A stretch of 63,559 bases of DNA, taken from contig JAITKM010000008.1 of assembly GCA_031278395.1 (NCBI GenBank), positions 1 through 63,559 of the forward strand, written 5' to 3'. The notes beneath the pieces were generated by a model. That model saw nothing but the letters and a program-made list of their open reading frames with translations, had not been told where the DNA came from and did not search any database. Below are positions 1 through 6,714 of the stretch, piece by piece. The stretch's first letter is position 1. Each line of letters opens with the position of its first letter. The position numbers and the translations under genes are program-made. This DNA is from Deltaproteobacteria bacterium (lineage in GTDB: Bacteria > Bdellovibrionota_C > UBA2361 > SZUA-149 > JAITKM01).

Positions 1-521
1 AAACATTTGCCTGAGGATAATTTATTACCGGCTGTGCATTCTGTTGCTTCGCCGGTTTCGTTATTGCATTTACTAACTCCGCTATCTAGACATGATACAC
101 AGATTTTAGTTCCATATGGACGATATTTTCCATCGTCGCAAGTTAGGTCTGGTTTGGACATGCAACATTTTGACGAACATTTACGACGTGGTGCTGAACT
201 ATTAGCTGGACAACTCTCTCCGCAAGCAACAAAACTTCCATTTGCACATCGCATATAACATGTTGGACACATGTCATTACAACCTACTATGAACGCACCT
301 CCGAAACAAGATTTAGTTCCAGAACATGTTGAACTTTGGGAGTAAACTAGTTGGGGAAAATATATGTGACTGCCTAGAGAAATAAAAAACGCCACAAAAC
401 ACAACAAAATATTTTTTATCCACAAATTTTCATAAATTTGCAGAAATAGCTTTCGTGAATAGTCAGATATATCTGATAATTTTTTTACATCATGGACAAT
501 AAAATAAAATTTATCCTCCAT
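1..521 (-). CDS. Cysteine-rich membrane-anchored or exported protein (partial, 3' end outside window)
   Basis: The minus strand is open from ATG at 521 to the left edge (173 codons), preceded by AAGGAGAG about 5 bases upstream. The first 45 residues are polar and lead into a hydrophobic stretch at about residues 46-63 (ILLCFVAFFISLGSH), a signal anchor or late signal peptide. From about residue 70 the chain is packed with cysteines, often in pairs or at 3-6 residue spacing (CPTC, CSSKCC, CVSC), as in extracellular disulfide-rich repeat proteins. I do not recognise the family. It is probably a surface or secreted protein stabilised by disulfides. The gene sits directly behind a structured leader with its own terminator, so its expression may be attenuated. 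The plus-strand frame over the same bases is a shadow. Confidence 0.7.
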   Translation of the reverse strand, partial: MEDKFYFIVHDVKKLSDISDYSRKLFLQIYENLWIKNILLCFVAFFISLGSHIYFPQLVYSQSSTCSGTKSCFGGAFIVGCNDMCPTCYMRCANGSFVACGESCPANSSAPRRKCSSKCCMSKPDLTCDDGKYRPYGTKICVSCLDSGVSKCNNETGEATECTAGNKLSSGKC

Positions 522-533
522 AAACTCTCCTTG

Positions 534-563
534 AAAAAAAAATAACCACCTTAAGGGTGGTCG
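534..563 (-). terminator. Intrinsic terminator in front of the cysteine-rich gene
   Basis: On the minus strand ACCACC and GGTGGT pair around a 5-base loop and are followed by a run of eight or nine T. It lies after the structured leader and only a few bases before the ribosome binding site of the gene starting at 521. It therefore acts either as the end of a separate small RNA or as an attenuator. Confidence 0.7.
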
Positions 564-800
564 GAGAGTTCACTAATCATAGCAATAAAATGACTCTTGT
601 AACCTTTAAGTTTTTAAACTCTAAACTCTGAACATACGTTACAAGCTCCCCAACCAATTTGGTCGAGGTCTGAGTGTTTTATCCTATCTTTTTAATAGGA
701 TTAATTAAGCTACACTGGGTAGCCTTATTGCTATGAACTAGTGATAGTTCTCTTGCACCCGTCTAAGGATACTCAAAATATTAAATTGTCTTTAACGTTC
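543..800 (-). ncRNA. Structured leader RNA or small RNA candidate, family unknown
   Basis: The minus-strand transcript would fold extensively. Bases 571-588 pair with 725-743 in a long closing stem that includes an 11-bp perfect run (CATAGCAATAA with its complement). Inside it are a GCTAC/GTAGC hairpin, an ATCCTAT/ATAGGAT hairpin, an ACCAA/TTGGT hairpin, and a CTTGTAAC/GTTACAAG stem. It ends in the terminator at 534-563. No T-box, cobalamin, TPP, FMN, 6S, SRP, tmRNA or RNase P signature was recognised. A weak promoter (TTGATT, 15 bases, TATAAA) lies upstream at 809-835. It could be a transcription-attenuating leader or an independent RNA. Confidence 0.5.
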
Positions 801-808
801 GGCGTGCC

Positions 809-835
809 TTTATAGGAAATAACAATTTTAATCAA
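809..835 (-). promoter_or_regulatory. Possible promoter of the structured leader
   Basis: Minus-strand TTGATT and TATAAA boxes are separated by 15 bases, shorter than the ideal 17. The only support is the position just upstream of the structured RNA. Confidence 0.3.
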
Positions 836-922
836 GATTTTTAGGGTTACTTTTCTGAAGTTTTCTTTGGTTCTTTGGGTGGTTCTTTGGTGCAGGGTTC
901 TTTTTGTAGTTTTTTGGTTCTT

Positions 923-1046
923 TGGTGCAGGGTTACTTTATTTGTACTTTATTTGTGAGTTTTTTCATGCCTTAAATAAGCATAACCATCTAAATTATTT
1001 TGTAATTTCTAAAAAAGTCCAAAAAGCGAAAGTAACCCTGTACCAG
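923..1046 (+). repeat. Short inverted-end element, copy A
   Basis: The ends are TGGTGCAGGGTTACTTT and AAAGTAACCCTGTACCA. The AT-rich core from about 958 to 1030 is almost identical to copy B (2224-2336) and, inverted, to the copy at 2049-2171. The sequence before it (841-922) repeats fragments of the left end (GGTTCTTTGG, GGTGCAGGGTTC). No protein is convincingly encoded. It resembles a non-autonomous miniature element or REP doublet. Confidence 0.75.
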
Positions 1047-1066
1047 AAAAACCAATCGAATTTTTA

Positions 1067-1720
1067 TTAACATAAAACCGTATCATTCATAAAACTATTA
1101 AGTAGTTTATGAAAATCTTCTTCTGACACAGTGTTGTTTATCACATATACTAATGACCTTCCTTCTCCACCAATTGTAACGGAGTTGTCGGAACGGATAA
1201 CTAATTTAGGGTAATTATCAATTCCTTCGGCTAATTTTTTAGCATCTTTGGCTGTTGTCCGCTTACTGACATCTTCTAAAGTAATACTCAAATCAGCTTT
1301 TCTATCTGAAAAAGTAGAATCTTTTCTCAGTCTTTCATACTCTCGCTTGACCCTAACATTAAATGGAGCGTCAATATAAAGTAGATGCAACTGATTAGCT
1401 AAGATGTCATACAGAACCATCGCCACCTCTGGATTATACAAAGTATCCATGATAATAATATCTTTGTCTTCACTGCGAAAAACAGCCAATTCCAGATATT
1501 TTTCCCAATGGTTTCTAAAATCCCTGCGTAATTCTTCTGCATACCACGCATCGTAGTCCATTGAACTACTGGATTTTTCATACAATTCACGAAAAATATT
1601 TCGTATCTTGAGATGTTTTACCATCTGAAAAGCAGAAACAATGTAATTAATGCCACTGCTTTTTCCAGATTCAGAAGGTCCTGCTACAAAAATAAACTTT
1701 TTGTTTTGCAACTTAATCAT
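1067..1720 (-). CDS. P-loop nucleotide kinase-like protein
   Basis: A 217-residue cytoplasmic protein. A Walker A motif GPSESGKSS lies at residues 14-22 directly after a hydrophobic first beta strand (KFIFVA). A later hydrophobic strand ending in aspartate (IIIMDTL, about residue 90) resembles Walker B, and an Arg-rich stretch (VRVKREYERLRKD) is placed like the lid of small kinases. These suggest the adenylate-kinase-like P-loop fold (AAA_33 or dephospho-CoA kinase-like groups), but the substrate cannot be told. It stands alone between repeat-rich gaps and starts at an ATG shortly after AAAGGACAC. The stop codon lies about 20 bases beyond copy A of the repeat. It could be an accessory or phage-derived end-processing kinase. 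Confidence 0.7.
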   Translation of the reverse strand: MIKLQNKKFIFVAGPSESGKSSGINYIVSAFQMVKHLKIRNIFRELYEKSSSSMDYDAWYAEELRRDFRNHWEKYLELAVFRSEDKDIIIMDTLYNPEVAMVLYDILANQLHLLYIDAPFNVRVKREYERLRKDSTFSDRKADLSITLEDVSKRTTAKDAKKLAEGIDNYPKLVIRSDNSVTIGGEGRSLVYVINNTVSEEDFHKLLNSFMNDTVLC

Positions 1721-2040
1721 AATTAAGTAAGTGTCCTTTCTTTTAAAAAGATGGAAGTTTTATTTAGTTAAAACCTTAATCAACGATAGAGAATTGAAAC
1801 AAACATGATTATAAGAATGCTTCTTGATTTTATTGGCACTATAATCTTTAGCTGTTTCAAAGCCTTTTTGCGCTTCCTATTACCTGTATTTGATACGTTT
1901 TTTAGTATTTATACAATTAACTAAACGCTCAAACATAGCTCAAATGGCTACGTTGCACGGCGTATAGGATACGACATAACTTTATGTCAATAGACGTTAA
2001 AATATTTTTTTCTGTTGGCTCTCTGTATTCTGTTACTTTT
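1721..2040. other. Non-coding gap, nothing firmly identified
   Basis: No open frame of note and no recognisable RNA gene. It contains one CRISPR-repeat-like 34-mer (1767-1800) with no second copy, and a weak hairpin AAGAA/TTCTT. It probably holds the kinase gene promoter. Confidence 0.4.
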
Positions 2041-2048
2041 ACTTTTTT

Positions 2049-2171
2049 CTGGTACAGGGTTACTTTTATTTTCTTTTATTTTTATACTTTTTTAGAAATT
2101 ACAAAATAATTTATAGGGTTACACTTATTTAAAGCATGAAAAAACTAATAAACAAAGTAACCCCATACCAG
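2049..2171 (-). repeat. Short inverted-end element, inverted copy D
   Basis: The left end is CTGGTACAGGGTTACTTT and the right end AAAGTAACCCCATACCAG. The core is the reverse complement of the core of copies A and B (CTTTTTTAGAAATTACAAAA through GCATGAAAAAACT). An open frame over 2136-2381 merely reads through this and the next copy. Confidence 0.7.
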
Positions 2172-2223
2172 CGCCAACCAGCGACTTTTCTGAAGTTTTC
2201 TTTGGTTCTTTGGTTTGGTTCTT

Positions 2224-2336
2224 TGGTGCAGGGTTACTTTGTTTGTGAGTTTTTTCATGCCTTAAATAAGCATAACCATCTAAATTATTTTGTAATTTCT
2301 AAAAAAGTCCAAAAAGCGAAAGTAACCCTGTACCAG
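2224..2336 (+). repeat. Short inverted-end element, copy B
   Basis: Ends are TTGGTGCAGGGTTACTTT and AAAGTAACCCTGTACCAG. The core matches copy A base for base over some 70 bases (GTTTTTTCATGCCTTAAATA onward). It is preceded by the same TTTCTGAAGTTTTCTTTGG flank that precedes copy A at about 851. Confidence 0.8.
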
Positions 2337-2379
2337 AAAAACGAATCTTACTTGGGCTTAGATATACTTTCTAATTTTT

Positions 2380-2500
2380 AAGATTGTGATGAAATCACAA
2401 AGTTTTTGCCGAAATATTTTTAGCGGCAGAACTTTTAAAAAAATTCTTATAGAATTCTAATTTGTTTTAAGTCGGTGATGATTGTTACCGACTTTTTCTT
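2380..2500 (+). ncRNA. Small RNA candidate with three or four hairpins and a terminator
   Basis: Successive hairpins: TTGTGAT-gaa-ATCACAA at 2384-2400; a TGCCG/CGGCA stem at about 2407-2432; ATTCT/AGAAT; then a strong terminator at 2469-2497. No open reading frame fits and no known family was recognised. A 3'-terminated transcript with no gene in front suggests a small RNA, or the decayed end of a lost gene. Confidence 0.35.
2469..2497 (+). terminator. Intrinsic terminator
   Basis: The 8-bp stem AAGTCGGT/ACCGACTT has a 10-base loop and is followed by TTTTTCTTT. No upstream coding gene on this strand explains it. Confidence 0.7.
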
Positions 2501-2532
2501 TCTCTTCTCCTGGCTCTCTTCTTCTCATCCTC

Positions 2533-2646
2533 CTGGTGTAGGGTTACTTTCGTTTATTAGTTTTTTCATAACTTAAATAAGTATAATCTCTTAAATTACT
2601 TTGTGATTTTTAAAAAAGTCAAAAATCGAAAGTAACCCTGCGCCAG
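2533..2646 (+). repeat. Short inverted-end element, diverged copy C
   Basis: Ends CTGGTGTAGGGTTACTTTCG and CGAAAGTAACCCTGCGCCAG. The core resembles copies A and B but is diverged (CATAACTTAAATAAGTATAA). The ends are better conserved than the centre. Confidence 0.7.
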
Positions 2647-2896
2647 AACACCAGAAAAACCGATTTAAAACCAATATATTTTTTTAAAATTGCTTGCTTA
2701 TTTTTTTTTTTTTGATACTAACGGTCGGAAATCTTTTCAAAAAAACGTCCTCAGCGAAAATATAACGTTTGTATTTGCTATTTAAAAATGTTTTTATTAA
2801 AAATTTTTACATAAACAAATCGTATGTTCTGTTCAAAACATAACGGCAAACAAACACGGAGATGATTATTGCGTAACGATAATTGAATTTATAATA

Positions 2897-3787
2897 ATGA
2901 ATTTATTCCTACAACTTTTACTCAATGGTTTTATCAACGGCTGTGTTTATGCATTAGTTGCTCTTGGTTTTGCTTTAATTTGTAATACGACCAGAATATT
3001 TCACTTTGCTCACGCCGGGGTTTATACTTTCTCCGCTTATGTTTTTTACACTTTTTATACTCAACAAAATTTGCCGCTTGCTATTGCAATTCCATTGACG
3101 TTGGGAATTGCTGCTGTGTTGGGGATTGCGATTGATTGTGTTCTCTATAAACCGCTTGAAAAGAAAAACGCATCAACATTGCTAGCAATGCTCTCCTCGC
3201 TTGGGCTGTATATTATTATCGTTAATATCATTTGTATGTTCTACGGTAACAACTCAAAAATTCTGGTTGCCGGTTTATTATCGACAGTGAAGTTTGGCGG
3301 TTTAATGCTCAATGTTGTTCAAATCGCCATTTTTGCAACATTTATTATTGTTTTTGCGGTCTTTTCATTAACGTTGTATTACACTGGTCTTGGTATTAAA
3401 CTTCGGGCGATGCGGGATAATCCTACTCTGTTAGCATTAAATGGAGTCAACGCAAACTTACTGCGTTTATTTGTATTTGGTATTGGTTCGTCATTGTGTG
3501 CATTAGCCGCTATCCTAACCGGTCTTGATGTCGGTATCGACCCTAATATCGGAATGTCGGTTACTATCACTGCCGCGGTTGCAATGATTGCCGGTGGAAT
3601 GGGCGTCTTTGAAGGTGCCGCCTTAGGCGCATTAATGATTGGCGTCTTACAAAGTCTTGCTGTTTGGCAACTCTCGGTACGTTGGCAAGACATGGTAACG
3701 TTTATTGTTCTTATCCTGTTCCTGCTTTTACGTCCGCAAGGATTACTGGGACGTAAAGGTCGATTAGAAGAGAGAGGTAACGTATGA
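2897..3787 (+). CDS. livH: Branched-chain amino acid ABC transporter, LivH-type permease
   Basis: A 296-residue inner-membrane permease with about eight hydrophobic segments. It has the LivH N-terminal pattern (LLLNGFINGCVYALVALGF, IFHFAHAGVYTF) and the C-terminal RPQGLLGRKGR end. With LivM it forms the translocation channel for leucine, isoleucine and valine, or other amide or amino acid substrates of this family. It overlaps livM by four bases (ATGA), so the two are translationally coupled. Codon choice is richer in G and C than in the rest of the window, suggesting a different origin for the cassette. A long T run (about 2700-2715) and no obvious terminator separate it from the repeats upstream. 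Confidence 0.93.
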   Translation: MNLFLQLLLNGFINGCVYALVALGFALICNTTRIFHFAHAGVYTFSAYVFYTFYTQQNLPLAIAIPLTLGIAAVLGIAIDCVLYKPLEKKNASTLLAMLSSLGLYIIIVNIICMFYGNNSKILVAGLLSTVKFGGLMLNVVQIAIFATFIIVFAVFSLTLYYTGLGIKLRAMRDNPTLLALNGVNANLLRLFVFGIGSSLCALAAILTGLDVGIDPNIGMSVTITAAVAMIAGGMGVFEGAALGALMIGVLQSLAVWQLSVRWQDMVTFIVLILFLLLRPQGLLGRKGRLEERGNV

Positions 3788-4653
3788 ATTATTTCTTTCA
3801 TATTATCATCATGATCAACATCTACATCATTCTTTCGCTTTCCCTCAATTTAATTGTCGGAATGGGCGGAATGTTGTCGATTTGCCACGCTGCTTTTTAC
3901 GGTATTGGTGCCTACATCGGAACATTGTTAATGGTTAATTTGGGCTGGACTTTTTTACCTGCTTTACTTGTTGCTATTATCGGTACAGCAATATTGAGTT
4001 TAATTATTTCCATTCCTTCGTTGCGGTTAAAAGGTGATTACTTCATACTTGGATCAATGGGTTTTCAAAGTATCGTATTCATTCTGTTATACAATTGGAC
4101 AGATTTAACCCGCGGTCCATACGGAATTTCTGGCATCCCTTCGCCTTCGTTTTTGGATTTAAAAATTAGTGGTTTGCCGTTATGGTTTGTGTTTAGCACG
4201 ACTGTGATGTTTATTTGCAGTATGTTTATCATATTCCTTATGAAATCGCCTTTCGGCAGAACGCTCAAATCCATTCGGGAAGATGAGCTTGCTGCCGCCG
4301 CTTTGGGAAAAAACATTCCGCTGTTCAAAATCAAGACATTTGCATTAGCCGCCGGTTTTGCTGCTGTTGCAGGAATGTTGTTTGCCGGTTATATGCGGTA
4401 TATTGACCCGACAAGTTTTACAATGATGGAATCTGTGTTTATTTTGTCAATGATTATCATCGGCGGAGCAGGTAATATACGTGGTCCGGTCATTGGTGCG
4501 ATTGTGTTAGTTGTCCTTCCTGAATTATTGCGATTTCTCGGTATGCCGGATGCTATTGCTGCCAACATGCGGCAAATAATTTATGGTTTGGCAATGATTA
4601 TATTGATTCGTTGCCGCCCGCAAGGATTATTGGGAGATTATAAATTTACGTAA
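3784..4653 (+). CDS. livM: Branched-chain amino acid ABC transporter, LivM-type permease
   Basis: A 289-residue inner-membrane protein. The LivM hallmarks are visible: LSLNLIVGMGGMLSICHAAFYGIGAY near the N-terminus, SLRLKGDYF, the cytoplasmic EAA-like loop FGRTLKSIREDELAAAALG, and the ending IRCRPQGLLGDYKF. It pairs with LivH and receives ATP-driven motion from LivG/LivF. The start codon overlaps the livH stop. Its length is shorter than E. coli LivM but usual for the family core. Confidence 0.93.
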   Translation: MNYFFHIIIMINIYIILSLSLNLIVGMGGMLSICHAAFYGIGAYIGTLLMVNLGWTFLPALLVAIIGTAILSLIISIPSLRLKGDYFILGSMGFQSIVFILLYNWTDLTRGPYGISGIPSPSFLDLKISGLPLWFVFSTTVMFICSMFIIFLMKSPFGRTLKSIREDELAAAALGKNIPLFKIKTFALAAGFAAVAGMLFAGYMRYIDPTSFTMMESVFILSMIIIGGAGNIRGPVIGAIVLVVLPELLRFLGMPDAIAANMRQIIYGLAMIILIRCRPQGLLGDYKFT

Positions 4654-4661
4654 TCATTTTA

Positions 4662-4701
4662 TCCACGAATTATCACGAAAAACAATAAAAAATTCGTGAA
4701 T
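4662..4701 (+). repeat. Liv-spacer palindromic repeat, copy 1
   Basis: CACGAATT and AATTCGTG flank an AT-rich loop (4664-4698) just before livG. The word TCCACGAATT recurs in the livG-livF spacer and after livF. It may be an RNA-stability hairpin or a small mobile palindrome. Confidence 0.6.
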
Positions 4702-4717
4702 AAAAAAGGAATTAAAA

Positions 4718-5479
4718 ATGTTATTGTTAGAACTAATAAGTGTAACAAAAATATTTGGCGGTATCCGTGCCGTTGATAATTTATCAGTTACTTTTGAAAA
4801 GGGGCAAGTTACGGCTATAATTGGACCTAATGGTGCTGGTAAAACAACTGCGTTTAATATTATTGGCGGAATGTTGCAACCTGATACGGGAAAAGTGTTG
4901 TATAATAATCAATCGTTGTCAGGTTTGAATATGTGGAATATTGCGGCGTTGGGTATTGGGCGGCTGTTTCAGGATGTTCGTTTGTTCAAAAAAATGACTG
5001 TATTGGAAAATTTAATGACGGCGTTTCAGAATCAACGCGGTGAAACAGTTTGGCGATCAATGTTCATTCCATTTGCCGAAAACAAAGTAGAAAAAGAACG
5101 CAAAGAAAACTCAATGCAACTGTTGGAAAAAGTCGGGTTGCAAGACGAAGCGGAAACACCGGCGGAGAAATTGTCTTTCGGTCAACAAAAATTAGCGGCA
5201 ATCGCCAGAATATTGGCAACGGATGTAAAACTTTTATTACTTGATGAACCAATGGCAGGAGTGAATCCGGCGATGTTTAAACAACTATTGAACATCGTGC
5301 AAAAACTGACGGACGAAGGGCGGACAGTGATTTTCGTTGAGCATAATTTAGATGTTGTGCGGAATTTAGCGCAACGAATTGTGTTTATGGAAACTGGAAA
5401 AATTACGGCAGTTGGTACGCCGCAGGAAGTACTGAACAATCCGCAAGTTAGAGCGGCTTACATTGGAAGAGGAAAATAA
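4718..5479 (+). CDS. livG: Branched-chain amino acid ABC transporter ATPase LivG
   Basis: A 253-residue cytoplasmic ATPase. Walker A GPNGAGKTT is at residues 36-44, the ABC signature LSFGQQKL at about 150, Walker B LLLLDEPMAGVNP at about 170, and the switch histidine in FVEHNLDVV. The MAGVNP form and the C-terminal YIGRGK are typical of LivG rather than LivF. It hydrolyses ATP as a heterodimer with LivF to drive LivHM. The ATG follows AAAAAGGAATTAAAA. Confidence 0.93.
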   Translation: MLLLELISVTKIFGGIRAVDNLSVTFEKGQVTAIIGPNGAGKTTAFNIIGGMLQPDTGKVLYNNQSLSGLNMWNIAALGIGRLFQDVRLFKKMTVLENLMTAFQNQRGETVWRSMFIPFAENKVEKERKENSMQLLEKVGLQDEAETPAEKLSFGQQKLAAIARILATDVKLLLLDEPMAGVNPAMFKQLLNIVQKLTDEGRTVIFVEHNLDVVRNLAQRIVFMETGKITAVGTPQEVLNNPQVRAAYIGRGK

Positions 5480-5513
5480 TGCATCTATCAAATAATTTGT
5501 TTAGTCCACGAAT

Positions 5514-5567
5514 TGATGCAAATAATCACGAAAAAAACAATAAAAAATTTGTGTCAAATTCGAGGAC
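5514..5567 (+). repeat. Liv-spacer palindromic repeat, copy 2
   Basis: GTCCACGAATTG near the left edge and CAAATTCGAGGAC at the right edge are inverted copies of each other (one mismatch). The centre AATCACGAAAAAAACAATAA matches copy 1. Confidence 0.6.
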
Positions 5568-5591
5568 AAAAAAAATTTTAGAGGTTTCCTA

Positions 5592-6257
5592 ATGTTATTA
5601 TTAACGAATATTACCGCTGGTTATGGCATGAAACAGGTTTTGCATAATTTATCGCTGGAAGTTTCGGCGGGGGAAATAACGGCATTAATCGGACCCAACG
5701 GGGCTGGAAAATCAACGGTATTGAAAATTGTTGCGGGCGTGTTAAAACCGATAGCAGGCAGTATAATGTTAGATGGTAGAGACATTACGCTGTTGCAAAC
5801 ATTTCAGCGTTTTCATTTGAGTATAGGTTATGTTATGCAAAACGCGCCGGTGTTCAATAGTTTAACTGTTGCGGAACATATTAGGCTTATAAAGGGATCG
5901 AAAGAGCAATGTAATAGACATTCCGCTTTGTGGAAAACTGCCGGAGTTCTTTCGGGCGGAGAGCGGCATCGTTTGGCGGTGGAGTTGGTGTTACAACGTC
6001 AATCAAAATTGCTGCTGCTTGACGAACCGTCAGCAGGTGTTTCACCTGGAATTGCAGTGGAGATTTACCAACGGATTAAAGAACAAATTCGTGGGACTGA
6101 TACGGCGGTGTTGGTTGTCGAGCAGAACTTGCAATTTTTGCCGGATTTTGCGACACGAATTGTGGTCATGCGCAATGGTGAAATTTTTAAAAATAACCTA
6201 CCTCTTGACCAACTTAAAAATACAGAGACAATATTTAAAACGTTTTATGGGGAGTAG
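5592..6257 (+). CDS. livF: Branched-chain amino acid ABC transporter ATPase LivF
   Basis: A 221-residue ATPase with Walker A GPNGAGKST (34-42), signature LSGGERHR (about 118), Walker B LLLLDEPSAGVSP (about 140) and switch VVEQNLQF. It is slightly shorter than usual LivF, with an eroded stretch before the signature (KGSKEQCNRHSALWKTAG). The last 62 codons lie inside a 293-bp inverted repeat whose second copy is at 7934-8226. That copy encodes the same C-terminal tail with Thr to Ile and a final Glu to Val change. The ATG follows AGAGGTTTCCTA. Confidence 0.9.
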   Translation: MLLLTNITAGYGMKQVLHNLSLEVSAGEITALIGPNGAGKSTVLKIVAGVLKPIAGSIMLDGRDITLLQTFQRFHLSIGYVMQNAPVFNSLTVAEHIRLIKGSKEQCNRHSALWKTAGVLSGGERHRLAVELVLQRQSKLLLLDEPSAGVSPGIAVEIYQRIKEQIRGTDTAVLVVEQNLQFLPDFATRIVVMRNGEIFKNNLPLDQLKNTETIFKTFYGE

Positions 6258-6362
6258 TTTATTTTTGTCCACGAATTGACAAATTGACACGAATTATCGC
6301 TAAAAAGACAATAATAAAAACAATTCGCGCTGTAATGTATCAGTGGAATTTTTTTAAATTTG
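6070..6362 (+). repeat. Left arm of 293-bp inverted repeat
   Basis: From AACGGATTAAAG inside livF to TTTAAATTTG, it is the reverse complement of 7934-8226. I counted four differences by eye (about 98.6 percent identity). It contains the last 62 codons of livF and a third copy of the liv-spacer repeat (6267-6335). Confidence 0.92.
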
Positions 6363-6531
6363 ATATTCTTCATTCTAGTCCATCCCTCATATTACGACTA
6401 TCTCTGTATGAAACGATTTTGAAGTTTTGAAGATAGTTGTTTTCTAATAAGCAAAAATAATTTGGTAAATAGAGAAACATAAAAATGGTCAAAAAAAATT
6501 TGATGAAAATCTTAACATATCGTCTAAGTTA
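6363..6531. other. Non-coding gap after the inverted repeat arm
   Basis: AT-rich with no frame or hairpin of note. Confidence 0.3.
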
Positions 6532-6714
6532 TTAATTGATTTCATACACGGATAATCGTAATAGAGTCGCAAAAAGAACCCTGCACCAGAAAAAATAAAG
6601 CGATTCGATACCCTTAGTAAATCCACTACGGTGTTTTTCGTCTTCCCAGATTGTCTCAAGCCCTTTATTTAAAATTTGGTTAAGTTTGGGCAAATTATCC
6701 AGAATATTTTCCAT
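6532..6714 (-). pseudogene. Truncated gene coupled to the binding-protein gene, ended by a repeat fragment
   Basis: The ATG at 6714 overlaps the stop of the preceding gene (TAATG on the minus strand), the arrangement of a translationally coupled partner. The first 43 or so residues (MENILDNLPKLNQILNKG.. KGIESLYFF) look like genuine helical protein. The frame then enters TTTTTTCTGGTGCAGGGTTC, the end of the repeat family seen at 841-2650, and the remaining residues are repeat-derived (WCRVLFAT). An alternative start at 6723 is less attractive. The original product is unknown. Confidence 0.5.

Noticed and set aside
7-258. Plus-strand open frame of 83 codons at the left edge
   Set aside because: It is the shadow of the cysteine-rich minus-strand gene, has no ribosome binding site, and its composition is not protein-like.
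543-800. Identification of the structured RNA as 6S, tmRNA, RNase P or SRP RNA
   Set aside because: None of the conserved motifs of these RNAs is present, and the multi-branched inner part does not fit the rod-like 6S shape.
867-1070. 67-codon frame full of Val, Leu and Trp
   Set aside because: It is made of the repeat copy A and its flanking TTCTTTGG reiterations; the same residues recur in the frame over copy B.
1767-1800. CRISPR-like 34-mer (GTTAAAACC.. to ..GAATTGAAAC)
   Set aside because: It resembles a CRISPR repeat but occurs once, with no second copy, no regular spacers and no cas genes in the window.
2136-2381. 81-codon frame
   Set aside because: It reads through repeat copies D and B; no independent coding evidence.
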